DNA of 7,246 nucleotides from Pseudomonadota bacterium. GTDB taxonomy: Bacteria > Pseudomonadota > Gammaproteobacteria > Burkholderiales > Casimicrobiaceae. This document shows, in pieces, positions 1-5,316 of the stretch. The DNA lies in NCBI GenBank assembly GCA_022709775.1, contig JAKLIE010000080.1:1-7246 (forward strand). Direction: 5' to 3'. The notes under the pieces are model-generated. The model searched no databases. It saw only the letters and a program-made list of their open reading frames with translations, and was not told the DNA's origin. How positions within the stretch are numbered: position 1 is the first letter of the stretch; the number at the start of each line of letters is the position of its first letter. The position numbers were made by a program, and so were the translations under genes.

Positions 1-233
1 GCCTGACGTTCGCGGAACGGGGAGCGAGCCGCGAGGAGTCGTCCCGCGCCGACGGGCCGCCCGGCGGCGGACGACGCGTCCTCGCGGCGGAGGGGCACGA
101 AGCCGCGTCCGCGGCAAGCATGGGGGGGCGCGATGGTCAGTGCGCCGACGGGCCGCCCCGAGGCGCACGCCCCCTCCTGGAGGGGGTGCGCGATGCCGCG
201 GCAGCGGCAAGCCTGGGGGAGCGTTATCCATGA
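1..233 (+). CDS. 3' end of an upstream gene, possibly a NarX-like sensor kinase (partial)
   Basis: The frame read from position 3 is open from the left edge to a TGA at 231-233. That TGA overlaps the ATG of the response-regulator gene as ATGA, the usual arrangement for co-translated two-component genes. About 79% of its codons end in G or C, and the composition is Ala/Gly/Glu-rich, more protein-like than the Arg-rich frame beside it. The visible start, LTFAERGA, then PGGGRRV some 20 residues on, loosely matches the end of a NarX/NarQ-type ATPase domain (GLT..ERA...PG.GTRV). If so, there is a further tail of about 50 residues containing an internal duplication (ADGPP...AAxAASxG, twice). The kinase assignment is inferred from the overlap and this weak match; the stretch could also be non-coding leader. 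Confidence 0.4.
   Translation, partial: LTFAERGASREESSRADGPPGGGRRVLAAEGHEAASAASMGGRDGQCADGPPRGARPLLEGVRDAAAAASLGERYP
46..219 (+). repeat. Imperfect tandem direct repeat, two copies, period about 93-96 bp
   Basis: GCGCCGACGGGCCGCCC occurs at 46-62 and again, identical, at 142-158 (offset 96). GCGGCAAGCATGGGGG at 111-126 recurs with one change (A to C) at 204-219 (offset 93). The sequence between is alignable with a 3-base gap. Both offsets are multiples of three, so the duplication stays in frame with the open frame ending at 233. It looks like an old local duplication at the end of the upstream gene. Confidence 0.65.
163..191 (+). other. Strong hairpin upstream of the response regulator start
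   Basis: The left arm GCGCA, a 2-base bulge (CG) and CCCCCTC pair across a CTG loop (177-179) with GAGGGGG and TGCGC. This gives 12 pairs, nearly all G-C. No T-tract follows, so it is not a standard terminator. It ends 38 bases before the ATG at 230 and probably lies inside the preceding coding sequence. The corresponding part of the first repeat copy also has a small hairpin (GGACG-ACG-CGTCC, 69-81). A role in leader folding or translational coupling is only a guess. Confidence 0.4.
215..221 (+). promoter_or_regulatory. Ribosome binding site fixing the response-regulator start
   Basis: GGGGGAG lies 8 bases before the ATG at 230. The receiver domain begins within a few residues of that ATG. 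This supports 230 over the GTG at 140, which would add 30 Arg/Pro/Gly-rich residues with no domain. Confidence 0.6.
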
Positions 234-916
234 CCGATCCGATCAGCGTCGTCCTTATCGACGACCATGGACTGTGCCGCCGGGGACTCGCCGAACTGCT
301 CGAGCAGCGCGCGGGCATCAAGGTGCTCGGGACGGCGGGCACGGCCGACGAGGCGGTGCGGCTGCTGGCGTCGACGAAGCCCGACCTCGCCGTCATGGAC
401 CTCAAGATGTCGCCGGTGGACGGCTTCCGGCTGCTCACGCGGCTCCGCGCCGAGGGAATCGTGACGCCGGTCGTCGTGCTGACGATGAGCGACTCGCAGG
501 ACGATCTCGCGCGCGCGTTCCGCGCCGGCGTCCGCGGCTACCTGCTGAAGGACATGGATCCCGACGACGTGATCGACGCGATCCGCCGGACCGCGCGCGG
601 CGAAGTCGTCGTCGCGCCGACGATGGCGGTCAAGCTCGTCGACATGCTGCTGCCGGGCGAGACGAAGCGCTCGCGCGAGAGCTACTTCCGGCAGCTCACC
701 GAGCGCGAGCGCGAGATCCTGCAGCACCTGTCGTCCGGCAAGAGCAACAAGGCGATCGCGCAGGCGCTGTCGATCAGCCACGACACGGTCAAGCTGCACG
801 TCCGCCACATCCTGTCGAAGCTGGGACTCACCTCGCGCGTCGAGGCGGCCGTATTCGCGGTCGAGCACCGCGTCGCGTCCGAGCAGTCCGATCCGTCGCA
901 CCAGGCGTCCGGCTAG
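230..916 (+). CDS. NarL/FixJ-family two-component response regulator (LuxR-type DNA-binding)
   Basis: A cytoplasmic transcription regulator of 228 residues, the normal NarL-family length. Residues 5-120 form a receiver domain: acidic pair D11-D12 (IDDH), phospho-acceptor D57 (AVMDLKM), switch residue T85 (VVLTMS) and conserved K107 (YLLKDMD). After a linker, residues 155-215 form a LuxR-type helix-turn-helix starting LTERERE, with recognition-helix region SHDTVKLHVRHILSKL and then TSRVEAAVFA. This end is strikingly like that of E. coli NarL. The ATG at 230 has a good ribosome binding site and overlaps the TGA of the preceding frame, suggesting co-expression with an upstream gene, probably its kinase. 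NarL relatives sense nitrate, nitrite or other redox cues, but the signal and targets here are unknown. It converges on the dsr operon, so a link to sulfur genes is unproven. Confidence 0.93.
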   Translation: MTDPISVVLIDDHGLCRRGLAELLEQRAGIKVLGTAGTADEAVRLLASTKPDLAVMDLKMSPVDGFRLLTRLRAEGIVTPVVVLTMSDSQDDLARAFRAGVRGYLLKDMDPDDVIDAIRRTARGEVVVAPTMAVKLVDMLLPGETKRSRESYFRQLTEREREILQHLSSGKSNKAIAQALSISHDTVKLHVRHILSKLGLTSRVEAAVFAVEHRVASEQSDPSHQASG

Positions 917-926
917 CGCGAAAGGG

Positions 927-959
927 TCCCGTCGATCGCCGGGCGGCGCCGGCACGGGA
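927..959 (+). terminator. GC-rich hairpin after the response regulator (weak terminator candidate)
   Basis: TCCCGT (927-932) pairs with ACGGGA (954-959), and GCCGG (938-942) pairs with CCGGC (949-953) around a six-base loop; five bases bulge on the left arm. It begins 10 bases past the TAG of the regulator and ends about 58 bases before the next gene. There is no T-run, so intrinsic termination would be inefficient. It may instead protect the upstream 3' end or lower readthrough into the ATP-grasp gene. The remainder of the 917-1017 gap shows no obvious promoter. Confidence 0.35.
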
Positions 960-1008
960 TCGACGCGAGTGCCTGCGGCCACCCTCACCGCGGGCCGCCG
1001 AACCATGC

Positions 1009-1013
1009 AGGAA
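1009..1013 (+). promoter_or_regulatory. Ribosome binding site for the GTG-started ATP-grasp gene
   Basis: AGGAA lies 4 bases before the GTG at 1018. No in-frame ATG occurs until 1162, which would remove about 48 residues. The frame is open much further upstream, but there it only shadows the response regulator. Confidence 0.45.
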
Positions 1014-1017
1014 CCTC

Positions 1018-2145
1018 GTGCGATCCCCTGACGCAGCCGATCTGTTCCGCCGCTACGGGATCGAGCCGAACCGGCGCTCGCGCGGGGGGCTCGATCTGTG
1101 GCTGCGTTGTCAGGCGCGCCGCTTCAGGCTCGTCCGCAACGAGCTCGTCGCTTCCTCCCCGATGCGCTGGCCGAAGCGGCTGGCGGCCTGGCGCCGCGGC
1201 TTCACCGGCAACAGCGCGCTCGTCTACCGGCTCGACGTCAACGATCCGCGCGAGTACGTCTCCGACTGGGACTACTACCGTTCGGGCTACCGGTACAACG
1301 GATTCTTCAATCCGATCGTCGGCAACAAGCTGGTGCTGTCCCAGATCCTCGCGGGCCACGGCCTGCCCCACCCGCACGTGTTCGGCGTCCTCCGCAAGGG
1401 CCGGCCAATCGCGATCGGCCCACGCGTGCCCGGCGACGTCGGGGACGACGGCAGGTCGACGATCGAGGCCTGGGCGGCGAGCGGGCGACCGCTGGTGCTG
1501 AGGCCCCACTGGTCCGGCGCCGGCGAAGGCGTCTTCTTCCTGCGTCGGGAAGCGCGGGCGTGGCAGGTGAACCGGCGGCCGGCTTCCGACGAGGACGTGC
1601 GTCTTCTGCTGGCCACGCTCGACCGGTACATCGTGACGGCCTTCGTGGACCAGGCCGGCTACGCGGCGAACATCTATCCCGACACCGCCAATACGCTGAG
1701 GGTGCTGACCATCGGCGACGGGGATGGCTGGTTCGTCGCCGCCGTGGCCCATCGCTTCGGATCGCGTCGATCGGGATCGATCGACAACTGGCATCAGGGA
1801 CGCGGGGGGCTCAACGCGCCGGTCGATCGGGCGAGCGGATCGCTGGGGCGTGCCGTGACGCTCGGCGGCGATGGGCGCCTGATCGAGTACGAGCGACACC
1901 CGGACACCGGCCAGAGGGTCGAGGGCGTGGCGATCCCCGGTCTCGAGCGCGCGCTCGCGGGCGTGCTGGATGCGGCCCGCTGCCTCCCCGAGGCCCCGCT
2001 GATCGGCTGGGACATGCTGATCACCGACGACGGCTACAGCATCCTCGAGGCGAACTCGCCGCCGGGGATCACCGTGTGGCAGGTGCACGCGCCGCTCCTG
2101 CGTGATCCCCGCGTCGCCCGGTTCTTCGCCACGCCGCCTTCCTAG
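1018..2145 (+). CDS. Sugar-transfer-associated ATP-grasp domain protein
   Basis: A 375-residue protein, GTG start at 1018. It matches the ATPgrasp_ST type (sugar-transfer-associated ATP-grasp), whose members are often found near polysaccharide or cell-envelope biosynthesis genes; the substrate is generally unknown. Visible landmarks in order: NK at 103-104 and the preceding Tyr/Trp-rich stretch; [16 protein letters not shown] (159-174), the nucleotide-binding strand and Gly-rich loop; TLRVLTI (226-232); [11 protein letters not shown] (254-264); and the C-terminal metal/ATP segment [21 protein letters not shown] (330-350) with D332, E344 and N346. At 162 an Arg stands where ATP-grasp enzymes usually have the ATP-contacting Lys, so catalytic competence deserves checking. 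There is no signal peptide or membrane segment, so it is probably cytoplasmic. The stop overlaps that of the converging cobA gene. No sugar-transfer gene lies beside it in this window. The family call is firm; the specific reaction is unknown. Confidence 0.8.
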   Translation: MRSPDAADLFRRYGIEPNRRSRGGLDLWLRCQARRFRLVRNELVASSPMRWPKRLAAWRRGFTGNSALVYRLDVNDPREYVSDWDYYRSGYRYNGFFNPIVGNKLVLSQILAGHGLPHPHVFGVLRKGRPIAIGPRVPGDVGDDGRSTIEAWAASGRPLVLRPHWSGAGEGVFFLRREARAWQVNRRPASDEDVRLLLATLDRYIVTAFVDQAGYAANIYPDTANTLRVLTIGDGDGWFVAAVAHRFGSRRSGSIDNWHQGRGGLNAPVDRASGSLGRAVTLGGDGRLIEYERHPDTGQRVEGVAIPGLERALAGVLDAARCLPEAPLIGWDMLITDDGYSILEANSPPGITVWQVHAPLLRDPRVARFFATPPS

Positions 2146-3014
2146 CCGGAGCGCCCCTTCCGCAGGGGTTCCTTGCCGAACCAGGCGAGCCGGTCCCGGA
2201 GCTTCACCACGCTGCCGACGATGATGAGCGTCGGCGCCTTGAGCCGCGCGCGCGCCGCGCGTCCTGCCAGCGTCGACAGCGTGCCGGTGACGACGCGCTG
2301 CGCGCGCGAGGTCCCCTGCTGTACCACCGCCGCCGGCGTGTCGGGCGGAAGCCCGTGCTCGACGAGACGCTCGCACAGCACGGGGAGCGCGGTGAGCCCC
2401 ATGTAGACGACGATCGTCTGGCGCGGCCGCGCGAGCGCCGTCCAGTCGAGGTCCATCGTGCCGTCCTTCAGATGGCCGGTGACGAACGTGCACGCCTGCG
2501 CGTGGTCGCGATGGGTGAGCGGGATGCCCGCGTAAGCGGCGACGCCCAGCGCCGCGGTGATGCCCGGCACGACCTCGAAGCGGACGCCCTGCGCGAAGAG
2601 CGTGTCGATCTCCTCGCCGCCGCGTCCGAAGACGAACGGGTCGCCGCCCTTGAGCCGCAGCACGCGCCTGCCTTCCTTCGCGAGGCGCACCATCAGCTCG
2701 TTTATCTCCTCCTGCCGCATCGTGTGGTTCGCGCGCTCCTTCCCCACGTAGATGAGTTCGGTCGCTGACGGCAGGAGCGCGAGCACCTCCGGCGAGATCA
2801 GGTTGTCGTAGAGCGCGACGTCCGCGCGCTGCATCAGCTTCAGCGCGCGCAGCGTCAGGAGCTCGGGGTCGCCCGGCCCGGCGCCGACGAGGTACACCTC
2901 GCCTCGCGCGCCGCGCCGCGCGGGCGTGGCCGCGAGCGTTGCGCGCGCGAAATCCGCGGCGGTCGGAAGATCCTTCCGCGCGGCGCCGCGGGGACGCGGC
3001 TCAGCGACCGCCAT
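2142..3014 (-). CDS. cobA: Uroporphyrinogen-III C-methyltransferase (SUMT; CobA / CysG C-terminal type)
   Basis: Methylates uroporphyrinogen III twice, using S-adenosylmethionine, to give precorrin-2 on the route to siroheme, the DsrAB cofactor. It is cytoplasmic. Counting from the upstream ATG at 3053 (303 residues), the domain starts at about residue 52 with [19 protein letters not shown]. It continues with [23 protein letters not shown] (133-148), [27 protein letters not shown] and [16 protein letters not shown]; the whole region closely follows the CysG methyltransferase half. The CysG dehydrogenase/ferrochelatase half is absent, so precorrin-2 must be finished elsewhere. The start is uncertain: ATG 3053 gives a poly-Ala leader inside dsrR, while ATG 3014 (chosen) overlaps dsrR by 14 bp. 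Neither has a clear ribosome binding site, so translation is probably coupled to dsrR. It is the last gene of the dsr run, and no terminator separates it from the converging gene. Confidence 0.93.
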   Translation of the reverse strand: MAVAEPRPRGAARKDLPTAADFARATLAATPARRGARGEVYLVGAGPGDPELLTLRALKLMQRADVALYDNLISPEVLALLPSATELIYVGKERANHTMRQEEINELMVRLAKEGRRVLRLKGGDPFVFGRGGEEIDTLFAQGVRFEVVPGITAALGVAAYAGIPLTHRDHAQACTFVTGHLKDGTMDLDWTALARPRQTIVVYMGLTALPVLCERLVEHGLPPDTPAAVVQQGTSRAQRVVTGTLSTLAGRAARARLKAPTLIIVGSVVKLRDRLAWFGKEPLRKGRSG

Positions 3015-3366
3015 CGCTGCAGCCGCAGCCGCCGCTGCCGCATCCTTCGGCATCGGCGCCGGGCGCGGGGGGCGCGCCGGCGTCGTTCGGATTGATGAAG
3101 ATGAAGCGGTGGTCGCCCGCCTCGTACTCGACGAAGTCGAGCGTCATGCCTTCGAGCAGGTCCCGGTCCGACCCGGCGACGACGAGCGCGACGCCTTCGG
3201 ACGGGACGACGACGTCGCCGTCGCGCGCCTCGTCGAAGCCCATCGCGTAGTGCAGCGACCCGTCGTCGCCGCGGCGCGCGGCGATCCGCAGGCCGAGCTC
3301 GTCGGCATCGGATTGGGACGCGGCGATGCGGATCTGCCGCGCGGCGCTGGGGGTGACGGTTATCAT
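3001..3366 (-). CDS. dsrR: DsrR-like A-type iron-sulfur carrier (IscA/HesB-like) accessory protein
   Basis: 121 residues, ATG at 3366, with ribosome binding site GGAGA (complement of 3374-3378) 7 bases away. The fold pattern follows Isc[39 protein letters not shown] and FINPN (90-94). IscA proteins bind iron or clusters with one Cys in a GCSG loop and a C-terminal CGC. Here the loop reads GDDGS, placing Asp35 where that Cys should be. A Gly/Ala/Pro linker then leads to a Cys-rich tail with C109, C114 and C116 ([10 protein letters not shown]). Allochromatium DsrR is likewise an IscA-like protein following dsrN, but is reported to lack the Cys ligands. The name therefore rests on position plus fold; this copy keeps a potential metal-binding tail. 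Role inferred: maturation or regulation of Dsr proteins in the cytoplasm. The last 14 bp overlap cobA, and possibly 53 bp. Confidence 0.8.
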   Translation of the reverse strand: MITVTPSAARQIRIAASQSDADELGLRIAARRGDDGSLHYAMGFDEARDGDVVVPSEGVALVVAGSDRDLLEGMTLDFVEYEAGDHRFIFINPNDAGAPPAPGADAEGCGSGGCGCSDGGR

Positions 3367-3401
3367 GCTCTCTTCTCCGTGCTCGCCGGACCCGGCGATG
3401 C

Positions 3402-3764
3402 CTAGTGCTCGCCCTTGGTGCGCAGCAGGCCGGCGAGCCGGTTGCCCTGCTTCTGCGGGCCGCCGCGCGGGAACATGTCGTGCAGGTGGTGGTTCGAGCC
3501 GCGCTCCGGGCCCCACCGGTCGGTGAATTCCCTGATCATGACACGAACCTGCGCCTGGACGCCGTGCTCGGCCTCGTAGTCGCGCAGGTACTCGATCACC
3601 TCCCAGTGCGCGGGCGTGAGCTCGAGCCCTTCGCGCTTCGCGAGCGCGCGCGCGAACTCGGGGCTCCACTGCGAGCGGTCGAGGAGGTAGCCCTCGCTGT
3701 CGATCGCGATGCGCTTGCCGCCGACGTCGACGTGGTGATCGGTGTGGGCGCGGGCGACGGTCAT
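3402..3764 (-). CDS. DsrC/TusE-family protein lacking all cysteines (RspA-like)
   Basis: 120 residues, ATG at 3764, with GGAGA (complement of 3775-3779) upstream. Recognised as DsrC family by GKRIAIDSEGYLLDRSQW (17-33), LELTPAHWEVIEYLRDY (47-63), RVMIREF, FPRGGPQKQGNR and AGLL. Functional DsrC ends with two redox cysteines, in KQACRFAG and a terminal GCV. Aligned without gaps over the last 18 residues, these positions are Asn108 (KQGNRLAG) and Glu119 (KGEH end). There is no cysteine anywhere in the protein, so it cannot carry the sulfane sulfur or trisulfide that DsrC passes between DsrAB and DsrMKJOP, nor act like TusE in tRNA thiolation. DsrC relatives without cysteines are known and have been named RspA for a presumed regulatory role. 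It sits between dsrN and dsrR inside the dsr run. The family is clear; the role is inferred. Confidence 0.88.
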   Translation of the reverse strand: MTVARAHTDHHVDVGGKRIAIDSEGYLLDRSQWSPEFARALAKREGLELTPAHWEVIEYLRDYEAEHGVQAQVRVMIREFTDRWGPERGSNHHLHDMFPRGGPQKQGNRLAGLLRTKGEH

Positions 3765-3795
3765 GGCTATTGTTTCTCCGGGGAGGGGGGCGAAA

Positions 3796-3810
3796 CGCGC
3801 CTCGGGCGCG
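3796..3810 (-). other. Small GC hairpin between dsrN and the DsrC-like gene
   Basis: On the minus strand CGCGCC-CGA-GGCGCG is followed at once by TTT. It begins 5 bases after the dsrN TGA. Six G-C pairs and only three Ts suggest a weak attenuator or an mRNA 3'-end stabiliser within the operon rather than a full terminator. Confidence 0.35.
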
Positions 3811-3815
3811 GCGGT

Positions 3816-5276
3816 TCAGACGATCAGTGCCTCGCGTCCGCGCATCGGGGCGAGGTAGACGATGTTGCCGTCGCGGCGCTGCCGGTAGTCGCTCGCGCGG
3901 ATGAACTCGACGAAGCGCGCCGCCCAGTCGCGCTCGCGCGTCGAGCGCAGGTGCGCGAACGACGCGAGCACGTTGCCGACGACCACGCCGTCGCGCTCGC
4001 CGTCGATGCCGTGGCCGCGCTTCACACGGTAGGCGCAGCGCACGTCGGGCGCGAGGTTCTCGAGCGACGCGTAGTGGAACTCGTGCGCGCGAACCGTGCG
4101 ATCCCCGCCGCCGGACGGCCACGGGAACGCATCGGTCTCCTCGAGCACGACGTAGCCCCGACCGACCGGGCGCTCGCGCATCACGACGTCGCCCGGAATC
4201 GCGCCCACCATCCGCGAGGTCTGTCCGGCGACGGTGAGCGAGCGCGCGAGGTACATGAGGCCGCCGCATTCGGCGTAGACCGGAAGCCCGGCGTCGATCG
4301 CGCTGCGGATGCGCGCGCGCAGCGCGGTGTTCGCCTCGAGCTCCCGCGCATAGAGCTCGGGGAAGCCGCCGCCGATGAACAGCGCGTCGACCGAGGGCAG
4401 GTGCGTGTCCGCGAGCGTGTCGAGGCGCACGAGCGTTGCCCCCGCGGCGCGCAACGCGTCGAGGTCGTCCGGGTAGTAGAACCCGAACGCGCGGTCCTGC
4501 GCGACGCCGATCCTGATGTCGGAGTCCGCGACGGGCGCGCGCGGCGGCGTGACGACGGTCGGCGCGGCCGGCGCGGGGAGGGGCGGCGCGACGGCGATGC
4601 GCGACAGCAGGAGGTCGAGGTCGACCTGCCGGCCGATCGCGGCGCCGAGGTCCGCGATGCGCCGTGGCACGTCGTCCGACTCGTTCGACGGCATGAGGCC
4701 CAGGTGACGCTCGACGATCGTGAGCCGCGGATCGTGGTGGACCGCGCCGACGACCGCGACGTCCGTGTAGTGCTCGATCACCATCCGGAGCTTCGCCTCG
4801 TGGCGGCTGCCGCCGAGGTTGTTGAGGACGACGCCGACGATCGACAGGTCGCGGTCGAACGCCTGGTAGCCGAGGATGAGCGGCGCGATGCCCCGCGTCA
4901 TGCCGCGCGCGTCGAGGACCAGTACGACGGGAAGCCCGAGCGTCTTCGCGAGCGCCGCGTTGCTGTTGCTGCCGTCGAGCGCGAGGCCGTCGTAGAGTCC
5001 CTTGTTTCCCTCGACCAGCGCGACGTCGGCGCCCGCACTGTGGCGCCGGAAGGTCGCGACGATCTCGTCGTCGGGCGAGAGCCACGGGTCGAGGTTGCGG
5101 CAGCGCCGTCCGCTCGCCGCCGTAAGCCACATCGGATCGATGAAGTCGGGGCCCTTCTTGAACGTCTGGACGGACCTGCCGCGGGCGGTCAGCGCCGCGG
5201 CGAGGCCGATGCTGATCGTGGTCTTGCCCGACGACTTGTGCGCCGCCGAGACGAGGAACCGCAGGGGAGGGGTCAC
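3816..5276 (-). CDS. dsrN: DsrN, siroheme amidase (cobyrinic acid a,c-diamide synthase-like)
   Basis: 486 residues, starting at GTG 5276 preceded by GGAGG (complement of 5281-5285). A cytoplasmic glutamine-dependent amidase of the CobB/CbiA family. The N-terminal synthetase half has a P-loop SAAHKSSGKTT (10-20), KKGPDFIDP (40-48), LVEGNKGLYDG (87-97) and GVVLNNLGGSRHE. A Pro/Ala/Val-rich linker spans about 228-250. The C-terminal glutaminase half has FIGGGFPELYA (300-310), nucleophile C337 in YAECGGLMYLA, a RAHEFHYAS motif (396-404) and H442 in ASFAHLRS. The length is typical and all expected catalytic motifs are present. In sulfur oxidisers DsrN is thought to amidate siroheme to siroamide for sulfite reductase; a cobalamin role is less likely, given dsrP on one side and Dsr accessory genes on the other. 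It follows dsrP after 40 bp. Confidence 0.93.
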   Translation of the reverse strand: MTPPLRFLVSAAHKSSGKTTISIGLAAALTARGRSVQTFKKGPDFIDPMWLTAASGRRCRNLDPWLSPDDEIVATFRRHSAGADVALVEGNKGLYDGLALDGSNSNAALAKTLGLPVVLVLDARGMTRGIAPLILGYQAFDRDLSIVGVVLNNLGGSRHEAKLRMVIEHYTDVAVVGAVHHDPRLTIVERHLGLMPSNESDDVPRRIADLGAAIGRQVDLDLLLSRIAVAPPLPAPAAPTVVTPPRAPVADSDIRIGVAQDRAFGFYYPDDLDALRAAGATLVRLDTLADTHLPSVDALFIGGGFPELYARELEANTALRARIRSAIDAGLPVYAECGGLMYLARSLTVAGQTSRMVGAIPGDVVMRERPVGRGYVVLEETDAFPWPSGGGDRTVRAHEFHYASLENLAPDVRCAYRVKRGHGIDGERDGVVVGNVLASFAHLRSTRERDWAARFVEFIRASDYRQRRDGNIVYLAPMRGREALIV

Positions 5277-5280
5277 GAGC

Positions 5281-5285
5281 CCTCC
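5281..5285 (-). promoter_or_regulatory. Ribosome binding site for the dsrN GTG start
   Basis: Minus-strand GGAGG, within GGGGGAGGG, lies 4 bases before the GTG at 5276. The first P-loop strand starts 5 residues later, which fixes this start despite the rare initiation codon. Confidence 0.5.
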
Positions 5286-5316
5286 CCCTGGCCTGCCGCC
5301 GGTGCGGTGCCCGGGC

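Noticed and set aside
46..219. Tandem hairpins considered as a riboswitch such as mini-ykkC
   Set aside because: Loops and conserved bases do not match any class I can recall, and the region is probably coding.
46..219. CRISPR-like or insertion-sequence repeat
   Set aside because: Only two degenerate copies, with no regular spacers, inverted ends or transposase.
224..1006. Minus-strand frame opposite the response regulator
   Set aside because: Composition is Arg/Asp/Leu shadow sequence, while the plus strand shows a complete receiver and LuxR domain.
133..1017. Long open frame that would fuse an Arg-rich N-terminus to the ATP-grasp protein
   Set aside because: It overlaps the response regulator in another frame and gives Arg/Pro/Gly-rich sequence with no domain; the GTG at 1018 with AGGAA upstream gives a normal-length ATP-grasp protein.
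3402..3764. Assignment as TusE (tRNA thiolation) or canonical DsrC
   Set aside because: TusE needs the penultimate Cys and DsrC needs both C-terminal Cys; this protein has neither.
3367..5130. Long minus-strand frame continuous with dsrR across dsrN
   Set aside because: Arg/Ala-rich shadow of dsrN and the DsrC-like gene caused by high GC; only the part from the ATG at 3366 has a recognisable fold.
3816..5276. Cobalamin-pathway cobB/cbiA assignment
   Set aside because: The domains fit, but the position directly after dsrO-dsrP and before dsrR identifies it as dsrN; no other cobalamin-specific gene is present (CobA is shared with siroheme synthesis).
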